Notes under the pieces: generated by a model
Told to the model about the DNA's origin: nothing
Database searches by the model: none
What the model saw: the letters and a program-made list of their open reading frames with translations, nothing else
Shown here: positions 10,278-22,199 of the stretch, piece by piece
Layout of the letters: each line of letters starts with the position of its first letter
How positions within the stretch are numbered: position 1 is the first letter of the stretch
NCBI GenBank assembly: GCA_036346225.1
Contig: JARFIW010000139.1
Coordinates: 7,378,001 to 7,442,000, forward strand
Length of the DNA: 64,000 nt
Direction: 5' to 3'
Source of the DNA: Platerodrilus igneus
Lineage: Eukaryota; Arthropoda; Insecta; Coleoptera; Lycidae
Position numbers and translations under genes: made by a program

Positions 10278-12000
10278 TGAAGCGTATTTTTTTGAATGGG
10301 CGCCAGTGAAGCGTATTTTTCTAATTTATATCTGACTCTAGACGTTGGGCGCTAGTGAAACGAAGTCTTCCGACATAACTAGGGGTCTATTCCTTGGGTA
10401 GAGCTATGAGAAATGGGGGGGTAAGTCGAAATCTATTTGTATGTCAAACTTAATCTCAGATAAATAGGCGCCACCAAGTCCGGACATATTCACGATAATG
10501 GCATGGCATATTTCTAAGGGCGGACGTGGAGACCCAAAGAAACAAAAGATCGCCTTCGATGACAAAAACCTGTCTTAATAAAATAAGACGCTGTTCCTGT
10601 AAGAAATTATAATAGTTAGGTTAATAAAAAAGGTGGAACACTATTTGTGTCCCGCAAATATACATAAAGAAATAGTGAAAAGATATTTTCTATATAAAGT
10701 TGGCATCAAAATTCTACTCTTAAAGATGTTAGCTTTCTGTGGTTAGATTTGATCATATTTGATCAAAATAAAAAACTTTAATCTTGAACCAATAATTTAC
10801 TAAAAAGAATATCTTTTAAAATAAAATGCAATGCAACAAAATTTAATTAATAATTGAATTACTTCGTGAATTTTAAATTAAGGTTTATCAAAATTATTCA
10901 TAATCAAACATTTTACAGTATGTTGTAAACTTGTTACACAAAAATACTCCGACCCGTGCAGATCTGTTCAGGCAGATTACATTTAAAAATGTTATTGCTC
11001 AAGCTTTTCCTTTTTAAGTTACATGTATTAGTTTTAGTTTCTAAAAAAAGCAGATCACAAAAATATTCTTGTTTACATAACTTGTGCAAAAGCTGTTTGA
11101 AGCATTTGCTTTCAAGAACACATCTGTCAGCAGTATACTACAGAAAAATAAGTGACGTCAGTAGCACCTGTTGTTGTTACTAACGATTCATATTGAACCA
11201 CGCGTGTGGTTTCTTAAAACATCAAATTAGTGAATTTTAATTTCGATACTGGAAATCCAGCTCAGCAATAGTTGAAACTTTCATAAATTTATGCTTTTAC
11301 ACATAAGAACAAATTAGCGTGTTTCTAATTTGAAACACAAGAAATTACTTAAAACTAACTACGAACCAAAAACTGCTTTTCTCGCCTAGATGAGGTACTT
11401 GTCATATCATGCGATGTTTACTGCATGTAGTATGAACCCAGCTCATCCTAAACAGCTTCTACCACATGGAGTTGTTCCAGGTGTAGAATTAAATACGGTC
11501 ACAATACATTCGTCAGGCTGTATAACAAAGTGGTCTTCTTTAAATTGGTTAAACTTTCCATCTTCTAAGTTGCATTTTACACGTCGTATAACAAAGTGGT
11601 TTCAACAAAAGGGATTGAATTTCCTATCTTCTAAGTTGCATTTTTCATGTCGTACGTGCGCGCTATTCAAAGATGTGTCCCGACTCCTCAAAATTTATAC
11701 GCAAATTGCCGGCCTGAAGTCTCTGGTACATCTTATCTCTTCCTCCACGTATGGCCGACTGATTATCAAACTCGCTCGGGCGACCGGAGCGTCCAAGGAG
11801 GAGGTTGTCAAACCGAAACGCGCCTGCGAATAGCTGTAGAAGACACAGATATTCAACCACACATAGAATACCAAAGTACGATGCTGCTTTAACGTATTAC
11901 TTTAGTTGTTAAATGTATTTTACCATTATTTTAATAAAAGTGTTTTATTATTCTCGCACTTTGATGAAGGGATTTATTAATCAAAAATAAAATTGCTACA
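10278..12000 (+). mobile_element. Solo LTR-like element, copy 1
   Basis: The element begins TGAAGCG, ends GCTACA and is flanked by direct ATGT (10274-10277 and 12001-12004). The 39114-40777 copy has the same TG...CA arrangement and a different 4-bp duplication, so these are separate insertions. The right end contains AATAAA-type signals and a T/GT-rich stretch, compatible with a + strand LTR polyadenylation region. No protein domain is seen; the 147-codon frame at 11390-11833 is not preserved in the other copy. At 11519-11655 a 66-bp unit is tandemly duplicated in this copy only. The length (1723 bp) is large for an LTR. A non-autonomous element of another class is the alternative. Confidence 0.75.
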
Positions 12001-12084
12001 ATGTATGTGATACCGACACGTTCAGCTTTAGTGTCACATCAGTGAGTATGCCTCTAGGGAGAAAAAAGAATCCACGCCCCATAG

Positions 12085-12250
12085 GGTAAAATTCCCCCTC
12101 ACCAGAATAGTGCGAAATTGGCTCTCACCAGGATAAGGTAACAATTGCTCCCTCACCAGAATAGAGTGAAATTACCCTGTAGAGTGGAATTGCTCCTCAC
12201 CGGAATAGGGCAAAACTACCCCGTAAACTACCCCTCGCCAGAATTGGTTT
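12085..12250 (+). repeat. Degenerate tandem repeat, period roughly 35-40 bp
   Basis: Four to five diverged units built on CTCACCAGAATAG followed by a GTGAAATT-like block. The region is clearly C-richer than its surroundings. Function unknown. Confidence 0.6.
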
Positions 12251-13000
12251 ACCATAGTTCGCAACAATATAAGAGTGTATAAAAAATTAGGCTTACATCC
12301 GTGAAAGGAAATCAATGGTTCAAACTATAAGTTACTGAATCTGTAACCATTAAATATTATTTGATAATATTATTGTAACGTATTTTTTTTCCTAGTTACA
12401 CTTCGTTCGTTAATATAAAATAAAACAGCAATAAGATAAAATATATAATTTATAAATTTCCGTTCAGTAAAAATAATACATAAATATAATTTGTAAAATT
12501 CCGTACAAGTAAAATTAAAACTTAAAATCTATAATAGCATATAGACTCCTTTACCTTTGTGGTCTAAGATTCGTTACTAAGCTCCGTCGAGTTGTCAATT
12601 AGAGCACATTGCTATCAACGTTTGAAGAGACAAGCTGCGATAAGCGGCGTAGTAAAGTCAAGATGGTTTCCAGGCACATGGCCTGCTGTCGAATTCGTAA
12701 AAGGAAAAATTGAAGTCACCATCATTAATACAGTTAGTATAAAATTATTTAAATAAATTTTATTAACATTTTCCCTATAGTGCAATATCAGATAAGATAA
12801 TATTTTATACAATATGATATATGGTAATATCATGTTATGCAGTTTCATATAATTCAACATCATAAATAAGTAATATCGAATAAGCAAATTTTGGATCTAG
12901 AAAATTCGTTGGAGTACTAAATTTAATATGATGTAAAATCAAGCAGAAGTTAGTTTCGTTAAATAATGGTTGTATTCAGAAGAGTTCTCGCAATTCCACT
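12251..13000. other. AT-rich non-coding stretch
   Basis: Low-complexity AT sequence with no supported gene. The 90-codon minus frame at 12615-12887 has low-complexity composition. Confidence 0.4.
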
Positions 13001-14300
13001 AATAATTTCGTAGGTATTCACGTGGTTTCTATTTGTGCGTCGCAGAAAACAGATGGTTATGGAATTTCCGACAGCTGAAGTTATATTCCGATTTCTTTCG
13101 TTCACAGCAGTATTTCTACACGTGAGTGTTTTTTAGCATTTAATCACTTTGAATATTAATTAAGTTGCAATAAGAAAAGATTGCATTGAACTTTTGTAAC
13201 GTAAAAATCGTTTAAGGAAAGAAAGAATTATATAACCAATTTATTGTTTGTCAGAATATTTGCACATACAGATAAAGTTAACTAAGCTAAAAGTTGTGAG
13301 TGACATTTTATGTCAGATATAAAAAACATAGATTCAGTTGTCCTATTTAGACCTCACATGTCATCTTACTTTAATTTAAAAATATGTTTAAATATTATGA
13401 GGTCATGAACTTTGATTTTTAGTCAACATGTGGAATTTGTCTAATAACTGTTAAGTAAAAGTAACTTTAGGTTGATACATGCTAGTTTATCAGCACTTAG
13501 GTAATTAAATTTCATTGTTAAGGTCGAAGTAGTACTACTATGGCTTGGAGAATTTGTAATATAAATAATTAAGAAAACTCAAATCTTTACATTCAAATTA
13601 TTAAGAAAGATCCATTTAGAGAACTTTATGTTGTTGAATACAAATCCTTATTAGCATATTTCTGTTCCATAAAAATTATTAATTGAAAAATTATAGTCAA
13701 ACAAATTAAAAATATTATAGTAAAACGAATCCTGAAATTTATTCAAATAGAATCTATTTTTTTTGCATGACTTTTTATTATTTAAATTCAAGTAAAAATT
13801 ACAAGTCATCCCTGATCAGAAATTGTGTGTAATGAAAACAAATACCCTGGGTGTATATTTTTTAAACATAAATTCTATTATTTTATTTTTGGTAAATAAT
13901 TTTGAGGACACAAATGGTGTCCATGTTGTACATTTGTTTGTTCACAGGTCAAGTCGAGACATCTGTATGACATCTGGTGTTTGAGATTTTTGTAAGTGTG
14001 TTTAAAAGAGTGAAATTAAGGTTTTATGGCTATGTTAGTGGTGATGATATAAGGTTTCCGCATTCCCCTAATACAAGCACAGTTAAATTTTGTTAGTTGT
14101 TGTATTGAAAAATACGGTGGCGCTCATTATTTATATTTTTGGTCTTTTGACAATCCATGACCCAAGCTCATGATCTACCCAGAGCTAACACTCTACTAGC
14201 CGTTTATGTCTAAAGAGTTTTTCTTTTCCTCAAGCCGTCTTCCATCTAACTTTACCTTGGGCTTTCATTGATAATAAGAAATTCTCGACCTTGTGATATC
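13000..14300 (+). repeat. Dispersed family X, copy 1
   Basis: The best-conserved part is 13905-14300. It shares with copies 3 and 4 a TTCACAG acceptor-like site (ends 13947), a 44-base block and a GTAAG donor-like site at 13992. Downstream come AAGGTTTCCGCATT, ATACGGTGGCGC, CTACCCAGAGC and CTAGCCG blocks in the same order and spacing. A further donor-like GTGAGTG lies at 13122, about 0.8 kb upstream. No protein is encoded. I do not recognise the family. It could be an exon-bearing segmental duplicate or a non-autonomous element. Confidence 0.6.
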
Positions 14301-16300
14301 AGGTTAGGGTTTAGGAAATATAAAGGTGTGATTTATTAGCTGATATTCACGAGGGTAAAATAAAAATATAAATTAAATACAATTAAAAAATTTTATATTA
14401 CATTATTGAATATGAATTTTTTAATCGATGTCAAATTTGAAGTTTCAAACAAGTAGGCTGTTGTACTTATAGGGACAGTTAGACTTGCGTTGCTAAGGAA
14501 ATCTTTAAAGTAATCAAATATCTGTCAATTTAATTGTGCGGGTGCTTGCACATACTCGGGAAAAAAGTAATCATTTTTTTCTCGGGGAAAAAAGTAAATT
14601 CATAAAAAGTGACAATTTGTTACCTGTCAAGAAACATTAAATGTCAAATTTTTTCCTGTCACAGAAAAAATATTTATTTATCTAAAACGAATTAAACGGT
14701 TACTACGCTGGCTATTTTTTGTGTCTTGGTAATTTAAGAGTTGCATATGCTAAATTTTTTTGTTGGGAAATGCAACTAAATGATTGAGATAAGACCTACT
14801 TTATATAATATAGTAACACTATATTTCTCCAAGAATTTTGATAAAGAATAGGAATTAAAAAGCATTAAAGGGTTTTCTGTGTCTGCCTCTCAAAAAGTAA
14901 TTAATACTAGTTTGATACAGTGGCGTCCAACTTAAAATAAAATTTTCTTTTATTCAACTAAGCAAATTCTGCTCCGACCGAATTCTAGCTCTCCCTTAGG
15001 GTAATAGCTAAGATAGTCGAAGGCATAATTTTTAGACTTTATAACTTTAAAGTATAAAACTGTAGCAACCGATAAGAAAATATACCACAAATGTTTTTGA
15101 AATAAATACAAAGCTTGAACTTGGAAAATTACCCCTATTAGGTCTTCTTAAATGTGTAGTTTGCCATAATGTTAACAAGTTTTCAATATCGTGATTTGCA
15201 GAATGAATTTAACAAAAATTATGAACAGATAGCAAATTCAACATAATAATACTTTTATTTATCTAAATCGAACGTCTTGGAAACTGAAAAATTTGATTGT
15301 TCTACGTACATTTTTATACGGCTTCTTTTTTTTAGTTGTAATTATTTCTGAGTTGTAATACTCCATTCAGTTTTAATATACTTAAACAGTTTTGATTAAT
15401 CTTATACAGTATTATAAAACCTAATTAGTTTAAATTATGTCGAATAAGTTTATATTAGCTGTAAATAATTTAAATTATAATTTTATAATTGGGCATTGTC
15501 CTGAATTCTACAAAGAGTATAGCGATACAGATATCGCTCTTAGCTCGCAACATTCTATACAACCTCTCTGTTCAAACGGGTTAGAACGAGTGATTCTCTT
15601 ATAGGTGGTAAATACTAGCAAGGAATTTGAGTACGTGTTTGTATGCAAAACAACGAAGGTAACGACAAACTTGAACGTTGACCTTTACATGACAAAGATA
15701 TTTAAAATACGAAAGCGTGCTCGCTAGCTACAATAATAGAAAGATCACATAGGGTATTACAATTTTAATGACATTTCGTATAACAAAAATGAGTGTAAAT
15801 GTTGTTTAAAAAATTAAAACGTTACAAAGTTTTAATTCAAGATTGAATTTCATTGGATTTAAACCCTACACAAATAACTTCTAAGTCACAATTTACACAC
15901 CTTAAAAACGATTCCCACTTATCATTTGCTTTTACTGTGGCACAAATACAACACAAAATACCAGCAATTAGGTGTCCCACGTGCGACGTGAGCAATGAGT
16001 GTCACAGTCATCAGTCTAGCTCTCATTTTCATTGTCAATGTGAAAATAACCTTGTAACGAATATATATTCTGTAGCACTAATTTTGGAGGAATCACATCT
16101 ATGCATTGTTGGTCTGTGATATTTAATTCTTGTATTTGATATTGTTATGTCTGAAAGAAACAATTCCACAATGGAACAGGAAATTATGACCATTTAATTA
16201 GCTTAAATGCTTTACCCAGAAATATTTAATAACATTATACACTCTGAAAACATATTTAAAACGGAACTAGTCGTTTGTGTTGCCTAATCCATAGGCGGAT
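14301..16300. other. AT-rich stretch, one faint family-X trace
   Basis: No gene is supported. At 14918-15020 the blocks GATACAGTGGCG and CTCCGACC, then CTAGCTCTCCCTTAGGG, weakly echo the downstream half of family X. The 15853-16119 frame has no recognisable motif. Confidence 0.4.
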
Positions 16301-16329
16301 TATATCCTTTCAGTTGTTAAAATTAAGAT

Positions 16330-16699
16330 AGCGCTTGCGTAAATACGGTCACGAGGTGACGCGCAAGGCGGATGAGCCGTTCTTTACATGCACGGTACGG
16401 ATAACAAAGCCGGCCATTGTAGTTGAAGATGTAATCAAGACTGCAACATATAAAGATGGGATCACGGGTTCGTCACAAGTGGGGCCTCAGAATAGGCGTG
16501 CCGAGATAGGCGCAGGAGAGCTGGTCGTCTTGGGGGCACAGAAGAATATTCATTCCTGTGACTCCGGCAAGGCACTAGACCACGCTTCCTTTTAAAAATG
16601 GTTCGAGGAGTCGGTATTTGTTAACGGTGACACCGCATTATTCGAGTAATTTAATACTAATACAAAATATCTTTATTTCCTTAGAGCATGAAGTAATTA

Positions 16700-16750
<51 letters not shown>

Positions 16751-18000
16751 ATTGGGGCAACGTTCGTTAACGAAGAACGTACAGCTTTTGTTCGATGTTT
16801 TTTTGCATCAAATTTGTAAGCAGGATCCAGAAAATGTGCATCGCAGTTTGATAACAAGGGGTGACGTCTTCATTAAGAACAGGTATTAACTCTTTCAGTT
16901 CTTATGTTTGTCAGACTTTAAAAGTGCTCACATAAAATTTTAATCGAAGATTGCTTAATTATGCTAGATTTTGTGCACGAATAACAACGTGAAATATGAT
17001 TGTTAGGAAGTACTAATAAGGTAATTTTGTAAGACACGCGGAACATCCATGTGTTTAAAGTATTGTGATTCTAAAGTCCACTTCCTGTTTTTTAAAAAAG
17101 TTCATTACAGATGTCTAATCTTTAATAAGGTCATTATATCTGAAAAAGTTTAAAATTTTATTTATCCAAGTTAGCTGCACGTGATTTAAATTTTTTATAA
17201 AGAAATAAATTAAACTGATGTGATATACATGTAAACCTATACACAGATCTGTCCATTGGGTATCAGAAATCTTGTTTTGAAATATTATTAAAAATTAAGG
17301 TCTTGTTATATCAAGACAGATTTATAAGAAATACCAGAATTCAATTTATTATTTTGTATTTGTAACCATATTAACAAAAAAAAACGATAAGAGAGAAACT
17401 ATATTAAATTACATTTTTGGACTCAAGTTTTTTTATTCCATGCACAATTAATTTTAATACGAATATTTTAGGGAAAATAAATTTTTTGAATAATGAAATT
17501 AGACGAATGCTGAAGTAATTTAAAAACACAGATATGTAACAATTGATTTATTCTAGATATCTATTTTTAATTCACATACCTTTGGTGTGGTAATCTCAAG
17601 ATTATCCACTCGTAATTATTAGTATGCTTTTTTATTAAAAAGCACAAACAGTGTCTTTTTAATAGAAAATTTGTTGTGTACTTTTTCTTTCAGAATCATT
17701 GAGATTGAAGAGGTTGTAAATATGTTCCAGAGGTTTCCAGATGTGTTAGTTCATTAAGTTGTAAGTTTTTATGGTGCTTATATCCCATGAGTTTCTGTAT
17801 CTTCTCATAGGAGTATTGAATTTCTTGTGTTGTCCATATAGATACAGTGGCGCTCAATTTCCCTTTTTTTTTATGTTAGCTTATTGTAGAGTTTATACCA
17901 TCCCCTCGCCCTTTCTCATTGCTCACCCTTGGGGTCATTTCCAGACTTAGCCGCGAACAAGTAAAAAAGGATAAAGCTTCACTTGTATCCAACGAGTGGA
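16330..18000 (+). repeat. Dispersed family X, copy 2 (strongly diverged)
   Basis: The order of landmarks matches copies 3 and 4, but identity is low. There is a GC-richer block at 16330-16610 containing an 86-codon frame and ending at a possible GTATTTG donor. About 1.08 kb later a CTTTCAG acceptor-like site (ends 17693) follows CACAAACAGTG. A GTAAG lies at 17761, then AGGAGTATT and GATACAGTGGCGCTCAA. I infer an old copy. The first block alone could be unrelated sequence. Confidence 0.4.
16702..16747. repeat. (TA)n microsatellite
   Basis: About 22 TA units. The imperfect palindrome ACGTTCGTTAACGAAGAACGT lies just downstream. Confidence 0.9.
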
Positions 18001-19039
18001 GGCGAAAAGTGTTTCAACCTTTACAGCAGTAACCAATAAGAAGTAATAATACCATAGCAATAGTGCAACAGAGTGCACGAAGCTGAACGGTTCATGTCCA
18101 TGATAGTATGGTAAATTGTGCCGCACGATACAGTAAATGGTTAATTAATTATATTGCAATTCATGTTAATAAATAATATATTTTCTAATATGTGTTAACT
18201 GATTGTATTGTTTCTTAGGTTGTATATTTATTTATTTCAGATCAGCGGAACCTATTTTACTTTGTTCCACCCCTAGTTGGTGCAATTGATTAATTCATTA
18301 TATTAATTATGATGATGGGTGTTTAAGTACGTGGTATAAGCAAATACTTTAAGAGTGGTATTTTTTACAACTAAAGTAATATGTTAAGGCAGATCCATAC
18401 TGTTTAGAGAATAACACGTCCATATACAATATTTCCAAGGCTATACAAAGCAAAGAAGAATACATTATGTTCACCCAATTTCGGCGAAATACAAAGAATT
18501 TGCTACTGCGTTTACTACCTGTATGGGATTTACAGAAATTCAGTGGCATATGAAAGGTTAGGGATGAGAATAAGTGATCATAGTCTGGTTGACACCTCTG
18601 AATAGAACCTCCTGCTGACAACTAACACTAGAATGACATCTACATCATCCTATAAAGCTATCTCTAGAGTGCAAGGACATGCATGAAACGATGATCGTGT
18701 CGGTCTTTCCCTTTCAATTTTGAATAACATTTTATTTCAGATTTTTAACAAGTAGGCTTTGTGTGTAAATACATTTCTGTTAGATTAGGTATTTCTATTC
18801 AAACGTTTTTCTCGTTTCAAAGTTATTTATCACTTTGCATTAAATAATAAAATTTTCTGCTTTGAATAGTGTTACCTACCACATCATAACCTCGTACTAT
18901 TTTTGTATCTAACTTAAATTACTACAAACTGCATTCCAAGCAATTTACGAATAAAGAGTACAATAAGATTAGTTTTGTTTAAATTTCAAATTTAATACAA
19001 AATGTGAATCTTTATTTAGGTTTCAAGTGTTGCTTATTT
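18001..19039. other. No supported gene
   Basis: AT-rich sequence. The 90-codon minus frame at 18349-18621 has no motif I recognise. Confidence 0.4.
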
Positions 19040-20000
19040 TAGCTTATTCTAAAACAACTGCACGTGTATTTATTAAATCTTCCGGGTTTACTTTGGAATG
19101 TTTGTTTAGATCATAGGTTGTTACATACCTCGACGTAGCCTGAAATATAAAAACAAGAATGACCGAACTCAATCGGCGAGTGGGAGGGGCATTGCTATAA
19201 AAGTATAGGATAGGCCTAAAATAAAAGTGCACATTAATTTAGAACAAAGAAACCATGTAATAGAAAAATGTCTAATTAGGCAACTGTTACATACAAAAGG
19301 AAAACCCACTTAAAAAACACTACCCCTTTTCTTTGTCATACTCTTCAAAAGAATTTCTATAGTATAACATAAAGGGTATGACGGCAACATTATTTAATAC
19401 TTTCCTAAATTCTCCACTACTAATTTAGATGGTAACGTCTCCCATGTCTATGAATCCAGAAAAATGTACACCCAAAACTAACTAGGATTTACAAAAAAAT
19501 TAATTCGATACAAACCAACAAAAGAAATAAACAGAGGGTTGCTATTTTACCACCTACAAGTATACTATATGAACAAATTATTTGTTTGGATACGAAGTGC
19601 GCATCTCGTATTTGACAAAAAAACAAAAAAAAATCAGTAAAACTAATCAAACGAATCGTAAAACTTGTGAGTTTCTTTTGACAAACGTTTTCGTTTTTGT
19701 TTCAAAATTGCACATCGTACCTGTAGGACGATTCTAATATTTCTGTATAACAACCAACAAAAGTCCTACGTTTCCAAGTTTATTGGCATATTACATCAAA
19801 TGCTGATAAAGGGTAATTTCTTGATGTGCATACAAAGCAAACAAGTTATAAACCTGCACGTGTCTGGCTCCTTATCTTACACGCCAGCGGACAACAACAG
19901 CGATTTACAAGTAAAAAGCACCAGTTGGTCTGTGGCAACGAACAGTCGGGCCTACATAAAAAACAATTTGGCCCGCAGTTAAGAGTTAAAAGATAATCTT
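19040..20000 (-). repeat. Dispersed family Y, copy 1
   Basis: The minus strand here aligns in patches with the + strand at 21.65-21.95 kb and 24.05-24.40 kb. Shared blocks are CAGGCTACGTCGAGGTATGTA (19114-19144 region), AATACGAGATGCGCAC (19590 region) and GTAAAATAGCAA. The motif CAATCGGCGAGTGGG (19169 region) is shared with the copy at 33.8 kb. No protein-coding capacity is evident. Confidence 0.55.
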
Positions 20001-21149
20001 ATTAGTATGAGTAAGCGCTGGAGAACTTACCGATGCATGCAAGATATCCGCCACATGTCAACAAGAAAAAAAACGTGCATCGCTCTTGAAGTACCAGAAC
20101 GAGTAAATCGAAAATACTACCAAGCACGAACTGCAGCATCAGATTCAATTCGTTTTTGAAAGCAGAATTCAACATTCAAACCTCGCGTTATCACAACATG
20201 CCAAGAGGTGATTAGAAATTCAAAACACTTATCAAATAGTACGATACCTTATTTCTACGAGTTTCTAGGTCGTAGCATTTAGGAAGTAATTTTACGTTAT
20301 CAGAATATGTAGCAAACCAGCGGGCATCTAAAACAAGGTACAGACTATTTCATTTAGAACGGAAACTTTCCAAATTCGCAGCAAATGAGTTTCATTGAAA
20401 ATATAATAAACTGACTTATTGTAAGAAGATGAAATATACAGGGTGGTGTGGAGTATTGAAAAGTAGAAACAGAATCTATGGGAATGGATAATGAATTAAA
20501 AGGAACAAGGTGTATTTTAATTTATGTCGAAAATAAACGTAACGAGGTTCCCAACAGGGACGGTATCATCTCCTAGTGAGCGCTAGAATTTTCGTAAAAG
20601 TTCATAGCGGATACAAAGACAAATATGAACGTTAAAAGTGTCTTGAGGGGCTGCCGTGATGTACCTACCTTTTTAGCAAATTAATATATTTAAATGCTTA
20701 AAAATACCTATTGTTTTTAAGAATAAACATTTTATCTAGCTATCTAAATTTTTATCTTATTGTTATGTAAATAAGCATTAAAAAATTTAAAGCAGCATTA
20801 GATATACGAACATCTAATTCGATTCAGTATTGTCTGAGACAAGTCTTTGCAACATGGTAAGTAAAGATACGGTTCAAGTAATTAAGCATATTCCGACCAA
20901 AAATATGAAAGATTGTAACGACTAGTTGCACTGGCATCGTAAAATGCAAATGTATACAAGTAGTATTTTACCGACTACTGTTTTACTTACTCTGACGTCA
21001 TTAATGCTACAAATCGTGGTCGGTCTATACCTTACATACCCACTATGAACGCAACTTCCATACGACGTTAATAAAATGTCGATTCTCAGCTATGTACCTG
21101 CAGGATATACAAGAACGTTGTTACGTTTATTTTCAACATGATTACTAAT
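20001..21149. other. No supported gene
   Basis: AT-rich sequence. ATACAGGGTGGTGTGG at 20432-20447 resembles the tip of a Tc1/mariner-type terminal repeat, but no partner end or transposase was found. Confidence 0.4.
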
Positions 21150-22110
21150 AAACACGCTCTCGAATAAATTCTTTAACTCAAATCCCTGTTGCTTTTAAAA
21201 CGAAAATTTAGACGCTAAAGTAAATAGTATATGCCTTGTGTTAGGTATCCAATCCGGTAATCTCTTTAATTCTTCAATAACATCCTGTTTACAATAATAA
21301 ATACGCTTTCTACAAATTTTCATTTTGAACTTATTACGAAACGACAAGTTTATTCTACAATTAAATAGTTATATCCTGTTTTTAGGTACCCGTTATCTTG
21401 GTATACATTACAACCGCGTATAATAGTTTTCTCTATTGTTCCAATATAAACACTTGTTGAAATAAAGTCGCGCACTATCCGATAAAACCCAGATTTTCCA
21501 GTTTCAATCGCGCTTCGATAAACGAGGGTTTGCAGTTCGAATTCGTACTAGTGGAACCATTATTGAATTTGATTCTACCGCTTGTACGTCGAAATGTTTT
21601 CTACAGTATTCGTCACCGTATTTCAAAAGAAATGCACGTTTGTTTTTTGCTATTTGACAACTAGGAGGTGTCTTTCGTCTATTTTAGCTGGAGGCTAAAT
21701 CGGTTCTTTTTTATGTAGAACAGCTGCTTTTGTCTGTAGCCCAACTACTTTTGTCCGTAGACGTCTGCTGCAATTATGGTAGCAGAGTAAAGGTATACTG
21801 ACGACCATGGCGTTCCTGTGTTGACTCCCCCTCGACGGATTGCGACCTAAGTATGCAATTCGTTTTCTTTTGCGTCTCAATGGCATATTCCGTATCAACG
21901 TTTGATGTAGAAACGTGATGTCGTAGAACTATTGTTTGTGGCCGCTAATCGACCCTATCGCTCTACAGGTGCAATGTACTATTTTTAAAGATGCATGTCA
22001 AAAGAACGCACACGTTTATTCGTTTTACTAATTAGTTATTTTACAAAAATTATTAGGTGAAATTTTAAAAACGTTCGACAAAAGCTTGTAGCAATTTTAT
22101 TTTCCACCTA
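21150..22110 (+). repeat. Dispersed family Y, copy 2 (left part)
   Basis: 21150-21500 aligns with 43050-43330, for example in the TTCTTTAACTCAAATCCCTG-like block and the following AACGAAAATT. 21665-21950 aligns with the reverse complement of about 19.75-20.0 kb. The copy ends with an 80-bp block (22027-22110) that recurs directly at 23957-24045, on the far side of family X copy 3. Confidence 0.5.
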
Positions 22111-22199
22111 ATATATATATCTGTATAATCAATCCTTTTATTAAATATTAAATAATATAATACATTATAATGTTATCCAATCCACTTAATTTAATAACA

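Noticed and set aside
11390..11833. 147-codon frame in the solo LTR
   Set aside because: The second LTR copy does not preserve this frame, and part of its length comes from the 66-bp duplication.
20432..20660. Mariner-type element starting at ACAGGGTGG
   Set aside because: Only one short end-like motif; no second end and no transposase remnant.
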